A DNA stretch of 64,000 bases from Phytophthora sp. 'mugwort' (lineage: Eukaryota; Oomycota; Peronosporomycetes; Peronosporales; Peronosporaceae), in NCBI GenBank assembly GCA_033558025.1, contig JAUCEF010000001.1:2666001-2730000 (forward strand), read 5' to 3'. Under the pieces are notes generated by a model that saw only the letters and a program-made list of their open reading frames with translations, was not told the DNA's origin and did no database searches. This document shows, piece by piece, positions 1-10,923 of the stretch. Both the position numbers and the translations under genes were made by a program. How positions within the stretch are numbered: position 1 is the stretch's first letter; every line of letters begins with the position of its first letter.

Positions 1-1323
1 AATATCGTGTAAAACCACACGGATCAGTTGTTTCGGAGCTCCGAGGTGGCCTGCAACGTAGTGCACACCATGCAGCACCAAATCGATGGCCAAATACAAG
101 ATCGACAGCGTCAGAACAAGAGCTGCACCGACTTTCCACGTCTTTTGGGACTCTAACTTTTCATCGAGACGACTCGGTTCTCCGTCCTGTGGCGTCGTGA
201 ATGCAGCTTCGGAAGAACCGTTCTCTGCTGCCACGAATTGAATTTCGCCTTTCTTTGACTGGTTGTTAGGCGCACGGAATTCCTGAACTTCCTCGTCAGA
301 TTCTGGTCTAGTTTTCTCACCACTATTGGAACTGTCGTCTTGTTTAGCAGATTGAATACTTGCAGTGTCTTGGCCATCGTCGATTTGATTGTTAACTTCG
401 TCGACGTCTTCTTCAACCAAATTAACACCAATGCTCTCAGCTTCTACAGCCAGCAGATACCCCGCCATATTGTCAATAGCGGTCGCTTCTCTTAGCGTAT
501 CGATGGCGTTGTCTTCGGTCACAACGGCTGTGGGTTCTTCACTCTCGCTGATCTCCTCTACTGTACCACTTTCATCACGGAATATCTCACCCGAGAGTCC
601 TTCTGTCAGAGTCCCTGATGATGCCACCTCGCTCTCATCTGACGAAGAGCTCTGAAGCGCAGCAATCATCTCTTCAACAGTAGCAAGTCGATCTGCTAAG
701 CTTGACGCCTCTGAATGAGATGCAGTCATTCCATCGTCTCCTTCAGCTTCCTGTTCACACGGAGTGAGCGCGAGCATCCAGTCGAACGACAGACGCAAGG
801 CCTTCCCAAGTGCGTCAACGCACTCACCAGCCTTAGTCTCCGTAGTCTTCTCCGCCTTTGCCTGAGCAAAACTGCAAAAATCAATTGCAACATCTTCCGG
901 GTCATTCTGCAGCCACGACGCCGAAGACTCCGCAGTCTCCCGGAGCGCATTTTTGGTCACCACAAACCCGGGCAGTGCGCGTTCTGCAGTAGGTTTCTTG
1001 CAGAACTTCTGAAGATTCACCACCTCGTCCAGTGCCTCTCGAATTGCTCCAGCTCCCCTCGTCACGTCCACTCCGTGGTCTCGACAAAAGCTCTGGATCT
1101 GCGCAGGCACGTGGCGCGTCACATCCACCTTGAGCAGCACCGGCTGCACGTCCAACAGCACCGGCAGCACGAGCCAAATCGGTTCCGAGTCGGTCGTGGC
1201 AGCAGACGTCACGAGTGTCGTAGGCTCGACATCTCGCTCAATGATGGAGACCGCAGCTCTCGAGAGCTGCAACTGACACACCGCTAAGAGCGTCAAACTC
1301 CTCCATACGCCGACGTGGGCCAT
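1..1323 (-). CDS. Secreted/type I membrane protein of unknown function (3' end beyond window)
   Basis: An uninterrupted minus-strand frame runs from ATG at 1323 to the left edge, giving 441 codons without a stop, so the C-terminus is missing. The first about 24 residues form a signal peptide: a hydrophobic stretch LTLLAVCQLQ followed by SRAAV. Next comes a lumenal or extracellular region of about 170 residues with scattered cysteines. A long acidic Ser/Glu/Asp-rich segment follows at about residues 210-390. A membrane span (VGAALVLTLSILYLAIDLVL) then lies close to the window edge. No catalytic motif was recognised. It is divergently oriented to the thiolase gene with a 458-bp shared upstream region. 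The reading frame, signal peptide and membrane span are seen in the sequence; the type I topology is inferred. Confidence 0.72.
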   Translation of the reverse strand, partial: MAHVGVWRSLTLLAVCQLQLSRAAVSIIERDVEPTTLVTSAATTDSEPIWLVLPVLLDVQPVLLKVDVTRHVPAQIQSFCRDHGVDVTRGAGAIREALDEVVNLQKFCKKPTAERALPGFVVTKNALRETAESSASWLQNDPEDVAIDFCSFAQAKAEKTTETKAGECVDALGKALRLSFDWMLALTPCEQEAEGDDGMTASHSEASSLADRLATVEEMIAALQSSSSDESEVASSGTLTEGLSGEIFRDESGTVEEISESEEPTAVVTEDNAIDTLREATAIDNMAGYLLAVEAESIGVNLVEEDVDEVNNQIDDGQDTASIQSAKQDDSSNSGEKTRPESDEEVQEFRAPNNQSKKGEIQFVAAENGSSEAAFTTPQDGEPSRLDEKLESQKTWKVGAALVLTLSILYLAIDLVLHGVHYVAGHLGAPKQLIRVVLHDI

Positions 1324-1781
1324 TGGGGGTACTGTTGATTTGTTTCACTAAAAATTGCTAGAGTTGTGGCGGAGGTTTCTTGAGAACTGCCGGCCGATGA
1401 GACTCAGCGTCTCTTGGCCTGGATACGCGATTGAGTCGCGTCGTTTCGCGATATCGAAGCTCTGACAGCCAATCCGCGTCGAGATGAGATTGCGCTGTCC
1501 AATCAGAGCGCTACCGTCGAAACTACTTCGTGAAGTAAAGATCGCTCACTCGATTGAGGAGATCGCTTAAGAATCGATAGCAACGGTAATCTTGCAGCAG
1601 GCAGCATTCCAGCGCAGAACACCAACACTTTCACAAGCGCTTTGTAATATTTATATTAAGTATGCAGCGGCAAGTTAGCTATATGTAGCTTTGTACAGTA
1701 CCGGTAACGGCGCCAAGTTGAAGTCATCTTATCGCGACTTCAATACGTTACTTCACACTGATCTGCTGCATTCACTTCGCC
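1324..1781. promoter_or_regulatory. Shared divergent 5' region
   Basis: A 458-bp non-coding stretch lies between the start codons of the minus-strand secreted protein and the plus-strand thiolase. I saw no open frame of interest and no convincing TATA box. It presumably holds both promoters; this is inferred from gene arrangement only. Confidence 0.4.
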
Positions 1782-3299
<1,518 letters not shown>

Positions 3300-3434
3300 G
3301 AGCCAACATCGACAGGTGAATCCAGTTATTGCTTCAATCCTTTATTCCAGAATGCAAGAATTGGGCGCAAGGCTACTGTATAGCACCAACATATCGCCCG
3401 GCTGCTGATTTTTTCTGTCGAAATGGCTGTTGTA

Positions 3435-5615
3435 TTAGTCGTCGGTGGCAAGCTTGTGGTACACGCGGCCCGTGTAGAGAATTGTAAGAAGTGAGACAGC
3501 AATGAGCGGTGCAAACGTCCAGTTGAGCACATACTGGATGCCAGGCAGACCCACGATTGTGATCGCAATGTCGCCAATGGCTCGTCCAAACGTGCCAGCT
3601 TCTGTTGCCAACAAGCCCGAGTTGAACGTTCCTTTCGCGAAAGATTTCGGGATTGTCTTGGACAGCAAAGACATGTTGACGCCTTCCAGCACATTCGTGG
3701 AAATGAAAATGATGACGCCTCCAGTGACAAACTGTGCCACCGAGTAGTGTCCATAATTCACAATGATGCCGACGCCAACGAACATGGCAATCTCCGAGAG
3801 CATAATCATCTCTCGGTCTTCATAACGGAAACTCATCCACCCAACTACCATATTGGTTGGGAACATGAGCAGTCCGAGTGCCGCAAGATACATTCCATTG
3901 TTCGTAGAGCCCCAGTTAAAGTGATACATGGCGATCGTCGAACTAGCTGTGATCAGACACTCCAGCACCAGTTTGAGGACGACGTAGATAAAGAGTGACG
4001 CCACAACTGGCACATTGCGCCAAAGTGATGACAGAGTCGGGGGGCTGCCAACCATCGAAGTGGACCTCGAAATCAATGGGGTGGCTTCACCCATCTCTGC
4101 TGCCACCGCTGTTATACTTGAGTTTCCCATTCCATTTTCCAGCATGGATCGTCGGCGCTCTAGGAAGCGTTCTCTCTCCATTCGGTCAGGCTCTTCAAAC
4201 CAGATCAAGAGAGCAACGAGGTAGATCGTCCACAACGCAAACATAACCCAACCGGGTGATGTCTCCGTCGTAATATCAATTCCAGCGAAGTTGTAGTCTG
4301 GTAGGTAATGGAGCGCAGCCGCAAGCGCTGGGCCTGCAGCCATACCGAGCGCACTAGCAGTCACAAACAATGCCGATGCCTGTGTACGCTCTTCCCGTGA
4401 ATAATTGTCAGCAATATAGCGACGATTAATAGCACGGGCACCACCAAAACCATTCAGCATACGACCAGTCAGAGCCATCGCAACACTGTCGTACGAAAGT
4501 GCCATACCGTAGAGCAAGTTACCCAGGATCAGACACACTGTGGCGAAACTCAACGAATGCTTGTACGACCGATTGGCCCACCAACTGTAGAGTACTGCAC
4601 TTGCAAGTGAAGCCACTGGTGTCATACCAACGATAACGCCACTCATGGAGGCTTCTGCACCCAATTCTGCCGCATATTTGCCACTCGTAGGAGCTACAAT
4701 GTAGTAATTGGTCATGTAGAGGAACGTGTTGAGCATATTCAACAGACGGGAAGGCTTGGAAGCTTGTCGGAGCCGCTTGAGCATGTCGTACGTCTCGTCA
4801 TCTTCGTCTTCCGAGGATTCGGCGTCGAAGATCAACGAGCGGGCAGCCACCGCCTTCACATACTGCGTCGATTTATGCAGTCGACGACGCGCTTGGCCAA
4901 TGCGGTTGAGCACAGGCTCATCTTCCGATATCGTCCGCGTCAGGGCCTTGCTCGTCGCGTCCGCTGCCAGCTGTACCTCGACTTTGCGCAACTTGGTCAG
5001 TGCCGATCGGATGCTGGCGATGATCGCCGAGATGCCTTCGTCGTGGTAGAGCTGCTGCATGTGCGACGCCTGCGAGTCCGTGCGTGAGGACAGATACGAG
5101 CCCATGATCTTGTGCTCCTTGAGCGTTTTGTCGTGCTTCTTGAGGATCTTGCGGATGCCCGTAGCGTTCAGCTCCACGAAGTGCAGCAGGTTCACGAGCT
5201 CGTCTCCCACATGTCGGTACATGTCTGCGATCGAATGCATCGCCTCCAGATCGCCCAACGCAAGCTCCAGCTGCTGCGCACGTAGCCCCTGTAGCGTGGT
5301 GGCGAACTCGCCCTGTTTCGTAAGGAAAAAGAGCACCACGCGCTCTACCTCCGAGTCCAGCGAATGCTTGAAGTTTTCCTGCTCCTCGCGCGTCTCCTCG
5401 CGCTGCGCTTCCACCACCTTGCGCAGCTTCTTCTTCAGCTGCTTGTACTCGAGATAGTGTCTGCATATTGTCAACCAATGTATCAACAGATCAACAGATC
5501 GTTAGGATAACGAAGCTCTCTCTCTCTCTCTCTCTCTCTCTCAGCCAGTGATGGACTCTCACCCTTTCCACTCGGGCCTCTGCGCTGCTGCCAGCTTCTT
5601 GGCGAACTGCACCAT
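3435..5615 (-). CDS. SPX-domain major facilitator (vacuolar phosphate transporter type)
   Basis: Probable inorganic-phosphate transporter gated by inositol pyrophosphate binding to its SPX domain, as in the plant PHT5/VPT family. Two exons (5615-5563 and 5460-3435) give 692 residues. The first exon supplies the canonical SPX start (MVQFAKKL...RPEW) and the second continues HYLEYKQLKKKLRK, so the intron must be removed for a proper SPX domain. The SPX region covers about residues 1-190, with lysine-rich helices (LRKILKKHDKTL). A linker with an acidic ESSEDEDDE cluster follows, then about 11-12 membrane spans from residue 270. The frame remains open upstream to an ATG at 5792, but the SPX start argues for 5615. 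Substrate and vacuolar location are inferred from the family. Confidence 0.9.
5516..5542. repeat. (CT)n microsatellite inside SPX-MFS intron
   Basis: A pure CT/TC dinucleotide run of 27 bases. On the coding strand it is an AG/GA tract in the single intron of the SPX-MFS gene, just downstream of the donor site. Confidence 0.9.
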
Positions 5616-5792
5616 TGCCTCGCACTCTACCGCGTCCCGTCGGCGTCGAAGCTTCCGTGCAGCTCTGGTCCGATGCTCGCGAGGTCCGAAATCCGAGAAT
5701 GGCGTGACGGTTAAGTCGTCAGCGCCAAGGGTGGCGGTATCCAATGCGTGATTGGTCGGAATCGCGTCGTTTACACTGCGAGAATGCGCCAA

Positions 5793-6121
5793 TCGATTAG
5801 TACCGTTGGGTAAGACCTTGTGACATGATAACAGTTAAAACACAATAGAGTAAAAACAGGTTTTAACTTGTAGATAATGATGTAACGGCTGCAGCGAAAA
5901 ACCGAGGTTTTTTATCTCGAATCTTGGCGAGATTCGCGTGTTTCAACAGCTCTTGACACTTGTGAGTAATCGGTAATTTGAGACAGCGAGGAGATGGACG
6001 GAGGAGGGTCCATGTTCCAGTACCTGACCTGAAGAAGACCCTTTTGGGTCCATCAGACGAAAAATATAAAGTTGAGCTCTCTTTTTTCTCTTGGCACTAC
6101 CTCCACTCGTCCTGCCTGACT
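5793..6121. other. Intergenic, no gene seen
   Basis: About 330 bp between the 5' end of the SPX-MFS gene and the 3' end of the calcium ATPase. Apart from AT-rich patches I see no coding potential or repeat worth naming. Confidence 0.5.
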
Positions 6122-9100
6122 CTACTGTCCCATGGCCGCCTTCTGGGAACTACCTTTGCGAATGGCCTTAGCGGTCGGTGGGAAGCCCTGTACATCCACT
6201 GCGTCAGCGTCTCGGCAGAAGGCTGGAAGCCACTTGGCCGATAAACAGCGTAGCACCACACGAAGCGGCATAGCGCCAGCACCAAGCCCAATCGAGACTC
6301 CCCATTGGGCGGCTGTCAACGGGGCGCAATTGAAGAAAGAGCCCGTGGTCTGCACAATGATCAATTGCATCGCGATCTGGAGGAGCGACATGTACAGATA
6401 CACGTGATTGCCCATTAATCCCTCGAAAACGTTGACTTCATCGTGGATTTTGCGGCAATTGAGCTCGTTGAACAGCTGCATCCACACGAACGTATTGAAA
6501 ATGACTGTCATGTGCTGCGTCGGCTCGTGTTTGACTTCTTCGCTCAGGTCCTGGAAACGACCAGAGGGCACATCAAGCAGTTTTTCCCCTACAAAAGTCA
6601 GCATAAGGAGAATCACAAGCTGGTAGATCGACTGGCCCAGAATGTGTTTGATCATGATCTTTGACAGCAGTGGCTTCGTCTTTGGATACGGGCGACGCTC
6701 GAGCAATGCCGGTGTTGGAGGCTCCGTGGCTAGGGCCAGAGACGCGAACGAGTCCATGATGAGATTCACCCACAGAAGCTGCACGGCTGTCAGTGGAGAC
6801 TGTTCGAGAATCACAGCGCCCAAAAAGGCCAGAGTGATGGCCACGACGTTCACAGTGAGCTGGAACATGAGGAACTTGGCGATCGAGTCGTAGACGTTGC
6901 GGCCCCATTTGATGGCGCTCACGATGGAGGTGAAATTATCGTCCATGAGAATGATATCGGACGCGTCTTTGGCCACAGCAGTGCCACTGATCCCCATAGC
7001 GAAGCCCACGTTTGCTTTCTTGAGCGCAGGCGCGTCGTTCGTACCGTCGCCTGTGACAGCGACAACTTGCGGTCCATACGGCATCAGATTGGACTGCATG
7101 AGCCCTGTAACTAAAGTGTACTTGTCCTTTGGCGACGACCGTGCCATGACGCGTAGCAGTGGCCAAATCTTGTCAAACTCGGCCTGGATAATATTCCCAT
7201 TGCCGTCCAGCACGCGTCTGCGGAACTCTTGGCCTTCAATCACTAACGACCCATCACCTGACGAAATGATGCCACATTTTCCAGCAATAGAGCGAGCAGT
7301 GGTGATGTTGTCGCCCGTAACCATCCGCACTACAATCCCGGCACGGTGGCAGAGCTTGATTGAGTCGGGAACCTCCTTACGCACGGGGTCTTCAATGCCG
7401 ACGATGCCGATGCAGGTCAAATCCTTTTCAATGTCATCGTCTGTCCATTCGCTGATCTCCTCAGCCGAAGTCTCAATGTCTCGGTACGAAAGACACAGCG
7501 TCCGGTAGCCCTGAGACGCATATTTTTCAATGATGGACGTCCCGATAATCTCCTTCTGGTTCCCGTCGAGCGAGGCCACGGAGCCGTCGAGTCGCTTCAT
7601 CTTGCTGCACAGTCCCAAGACGACTTCAGTCGCTCCTTTTGTGTAGATTCGACAGGTTGTCGACGAGCGCTTGACGACCACCGACATGCGTTTCTTCTTG
7701 CTGCTGAACGTGAGCATGTGACCCACTTCAGTGTTTGCACGCACGCCCGGGTAGTCCACCCCGCAGTCACGTACAAACTGTAGTAACGCACACTCTGTCT
7801 TGTTGCCCGTGTGCTCAGGCTGTCCACCAGCGACCTTGGACGGCAGAATTTCCGCCGTCGAGTTGATGCACACGCCGTTGCAAAAGACGTCGCGTGTCGA
7901 CTCGGACATTTCGTCTGTGGCCTGCGAAGCTGACGAGAACTCTTGGCCTCCGATCCAGATCTGCATGACGGTCATTCGGTTCGTCGTTAGCGTGCCTGTC
8001 TTGTCAGAGCAAATGGTCGTGGCGCTGCCCATGGTCTCACACGCGTCTAAGTGACGCACGAGATTGTTGTCCATCAGCATCTTCTTGACCGAATAGGCGA
8101 GCGAGATGGTCACAGCGAGCGGTAGACCTTCTGGAATGGCGACGACCAGCACTGTGATGGCCACAATGAAGAACTGCAGGTAGTCGCTAATGTACTTGTT
8201 CTTCCACTCCTTTTTGTTCTCACCAGTGAAGTTCTCGACGGAAAACCGTACGCACATGATGATGAACACGAGCAAAGCTACAGTCGTACCGAGCTTGCCG
8301 ATGAGAATCGTCAACCGATTGAGTTTGGCCTCTAGTGGTGACTGGGTTTCGCCATTGTCGTACTCTTCCTTCTGTTCCACACTGCCATTCGCTGCCGAAT
8401 CCGGGAGCGGAGACGTCGCAGCAGAGGACGGTGCTGGCTTCTTCTCGGTCTGCTTCTTGTCTTTGCTCTTGTCCTTGTCCTTATCTTTTCCAAGGATGAG
8501 TTTCTTGATGATACCTGCTTGTGAACTCTCCCCCACACAAATCACGAGCATTTTACCGAGTCCCTCCATGACTTTTGTTCCCGAAAGAAGGAACGGGTTC
8601 TCAGTGTTCTTAGCCATAAGGTCGGACTCGCCGGTCATTGCCGACTCGTCGAGTTTCAGCTCCTTCTGGTCGAATACGATGCCGTCGGCCGGCACAATGT
8701 CGCCCAGGTCCACGCGAACGATGTCCCCCACTGCGAGGCCAAACTTACTCACTTCGGCTGGGACACCGTTGCGAATAACTTTAATCTTCTCGTCCTCCTT
8801 GACGGCGTTAAGTGCACGGAATTGCGCTTCTTTCTGGTAGTCGTTGACGGCTGTCACCATGGTCACGACCAGCACGGCAAAAATAATACACGCTCCTTCA
8901 ATCCAGCCCGTGTCGGGGTGATCGCCGACAGTCACGGCCAGAATAACCGAGAGGATACCCGACGTGGTCAATACAATGATCGTGATGTCCTGGAAGGCCT
9001 CCCACATGAGCTCAAGCAGCGTCGTGGGTTTCGGAGGCGCAATATAGTTGGACCCGAACGTGTCTTCCCGTCGCTTGAGATCCGCACTGTCATTACTGTT

Positions 9101-9268
9101 GAGTCCTTGTGTGATCTCGACACCGAGCGACGCCGCGACGCCCGTGATGCCTCCTAACTTGGCGAGCTGTTCGGCTTGATGCTCACGCTGCGTCTCAATG
9201 AGTCGGATGAGGTCTCCCGTGACGAGCTTGAACTGGCCACCGCCTTGAGGCTGCTCGGAGTGTATCAT
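6122..9268 (-). CDS. P-type Ca2+-transporting ATPase, type IIB (PMCA-like)
   Basis: Exports Ca2+ from the cytosol across the plasma or vacuolar membrane using ATP. It is a single exon of 1048 residues from ATG 9268. An in-frame ATG at 9334 would add 22 residues with no family resemblance, so I prefer the later start. Visible motifs in order: the TGES actuator loop (AMTGESDLM), the PEGLPLAV segment of M4 that carries the Ca2+-binding residues, the phosphorylation site SDKTGTLTTN, the nucleotide-domain KGATE, and the hinge GDGTNDAPALK. A Lys/Asp-rich insert (about residues 260-310) lies before M3, as in animal PMCAs. The C-terminus is short and has a basic end, so a long animal-type calmodulin-binding tail is absent. 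Confidence 0.95.
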   Translation of the reverse strand: MIHSEQPQGGGQFKLVTGDLIRLIETQREHQAEQLAKLGGITGVAASLGVEITQGLNSNDSADLKRREDTFGSNYIAPPKPTTLLELMWEAFQDITIIVLTTSGILSVILAVTVGDHPDTGWIEGACIIFAVLVVTMVTAVNDYQKEAQFRALNAVKEDEKIKVIRNGVPAEVSKFGLAVGDIVRVDLGDIVPADGIVFDQKELKLDESAMTGESDLMAKNTENPFLLSGTKVMEGLGKMLVICVGESSQAGIIKKLILGKDKDKDKSKDKKQTEKKPAPSSAATSPLPDSAANGSVEQKEEYDNGETQSPLEAKLNRLTILIGKLGTTVALLVFIIMCVRFSVENFTGENKKEWKNKYISDYLQFFIVAITVLVVAIPEGLPLAVTISLAYSVKKMLMDNNLVRHLDACETMGSATTICSDKTGTLTTNRMTVMQIWIGGQEFSSASQATDEMSESTRDVFCNGVCINSTAEILPSKVAGGQPEHTGNKTECALLQFVRDCGVDYPGVRANTEVGHMLTFSSKKKRMSVVVKRSSTTCRIYTKGATEVVLGLCSKMKRLDGSVASLDGNQKEIIGTSIIEKYASQGYRTLCLSYRDIETSAEEISEWTDDDIEKDLTCIGIVGIEDPVRKEVPDSIKLCHRAGIVVRMVTGDNITTARSIAGKCGIISSGDGSLVIEGQEFRRRVLDGNGNIIQAEFDKIWPLLRVMARSSPKDKYTLVTGLMQSNLMPYGPQVVAVTGDGTNDAPALKKANVGFAMGISGTAVAKDASDIILMDDNFTSIVSAIKWGRNVYDSIAKFLMFQLTVNVVAITLAFLGAVILEQSPLTAVQLLWVNLIMDSFASLALATEPPTPALLERRPYPKTKPLLSKIMIKHILGQSIYQLVILLMLTFVGEKLLDVPSGRFQDLSEEVKHEPTQHMTVIFNTFVWMQLFNELNCRKIHDEVNVFEGLMGNHVYLYMSLLQIAMQLIIVQTTGSFFNCAPLTAAQWGVSIGLGAGAMPLRVVLRCLSAKWLPAFCRDADAVDVQGFPPTAKAIRKGSSQKAAMGQ

Positions 9269-9334
9269 GGCTCGACCCCTGACGCCTGCTCTCAAAAAGT
9301 GGGTACGTCCCCTTCCGTCTTTCGGTGCGTCCAC

Positions 9335-9777
9335 TTGCTTCGCTTCCTGTCAGGTTACAAGTTGTCGGTATTCGACGCTGTCTCGCTTTGCGTTTCCTCC
9401 CGGCGGCCGGACACCTTTTCGGAAATGCACGCACGTCCCGCCTTGAGTCGGTGGTTACGGGTCAGGCACGAGGTGACTGGAGACTATGGAGGAAACTAAT
9501 TCTGGAAACTCCTACGAGGCCCTATAAATATGAGAGCGAAGTGCTGCATTTGAGGAGTATTATCTGCATCGCATGGGGCGAGGCAACTATCATCGAGTTA
9601 TTTTTCGCAGCCAACCCCCTGACGTCTGGGCGGTCGGCTGTGTTTAGCCTATGGACTAAAAAAGCGAGCCAAGTATACCGGCGTCATGACACGAGTACGT
9701 ATCGCAGACCTCGATCAGAATTGCAATGCACGCCTATAAGCAGGCATCCTGGCGCTGTCGTATCTGGAGTATTAATA

Positions 9778-9815
<38 letters not shown>

Positions 9816-10923
9816 ATGATCCAAATGTCACCATCCGAGTCGAGGTTAAGCATTGGTCCTGCGAAAGGATGGCGAGGGCTGATCGATCCACTGAGCTCCT
9901 TACCGACGCCAGCGGCACTCATGCTTCAGTACGAGGGGGAGCCCCGGTCGATACCTGAGCTGTACTGTAGCAACGAGTCCAATTGGCTCAAATCCAAGCA
10001 GGCCCCACGGGCGTCATGTCCAAGTATGTCGTCACTGGTGCGACCAACGAAGCCCAATTACACAACCCAGGAGGCCGAATAGGATGCCGCATCTTGTCAG
10101 CGTAATATGCTTGCCACTAAAAAAAAGTACGAGAACGAGTAGGGAACTGGCCCACGGACGATTAAGACAACAGTGAAGACACTAAAGCTCGTCTCTTCCA
10201 GAAATTTTTTAGCCAGTCACTTTGCCAGTCACGCGGTCGTCCTTGCCCCAAAGTTGTTTTATTTTGTTTTTTATGTTCTCCATCGGGAGCATCGATCTGG
10301 TGCTTTTGGCCTGTTCCTTGTCATCATAGTCCACTCTTTGCTGTTGACGTGCCTCTGGGTGCCAACTCTGGGGACCAAGCAACAACTTGTGCATCGTCCT
10401 TTCACAAGGCTGCAATGCATAACCACGCTTTTTTCAATATGAGTGAGCAGTTCGTAATAGCTGTTCCGGACCAGAGAACAAGTCGTGTTCGAGTGCGCCC
10501 GAGGACGCACTACTAGAACATATGGCATGGGTTACCAGTGTACTTGGCGGTTCGTCTGGCAGCAGAATATCCGAAGACTCGTGATTCAGTATAATGCTTA
10601 GCGACACCCACCCGAGTTTTTTTGTACCTCGGCTTGAGTTGATACAGGTCACCCGTAGTTGAAGTAGTGAACCGACCAGTATGAAATTTAGTACTGAATA
10701 ATTGACGTCATTTATTCGAAACAGCTTGCGTAATTTAATCTTTCTAGTCAAAATGCGGAATTCGTATATACCTTTCACACACTATCGTCAAAAATACCGT
10801 TCTCATACCGGTACGTCCCAATTCAGCCAATCCAGTTGCACCATCCCTCCATCATTCGCCGCAGCCAACCAACCGTGCACAGGAATTCAACACTGTGTCA
10901 TTCGTGCTCCGCTGCCTGCCGCC
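9335..10923. other. Gene-poor interval
   Basis: About 1.6 kb between the calcium ATPase start and UTP4. Open frames here are short and of low coding character. The least unlikely is a 68-codon minus-strand frame (10415-10209) ending in a small Lys-rich, WGKDDRVTGKVTG-like tail; I cannot assign it. The promoters of both flanking genes must lie here. Confidence 0.45.
9782..9813. repeat. (AG)16 microsatellite
   Basis: An uninterrupted AG dinucleotide run of 32 bases in the non-coding interval upstream of the calcium ATPase. Confidence 0.93.

Noticed and set aside
5616..5792. Longer N-terminus of the SPX-MFS protein
   Set aside because: The canonical SPX domain starts at the internal Met; the 59-residue extension has no family resemblance.
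9325..10082. Plus-strand frames of 164 and 88 codons
   Set aside because: The first reads through the AG microsatellite and has no protein-like pattern; the second likewise shows no motif or start context.
10209..10778. Overlapping minus-strand frames of 68-114 codons upstream of UTP4
   Set aside because: No recognisable motif beyond a short KxxWGK-like end; frames overlap one another and lack support.
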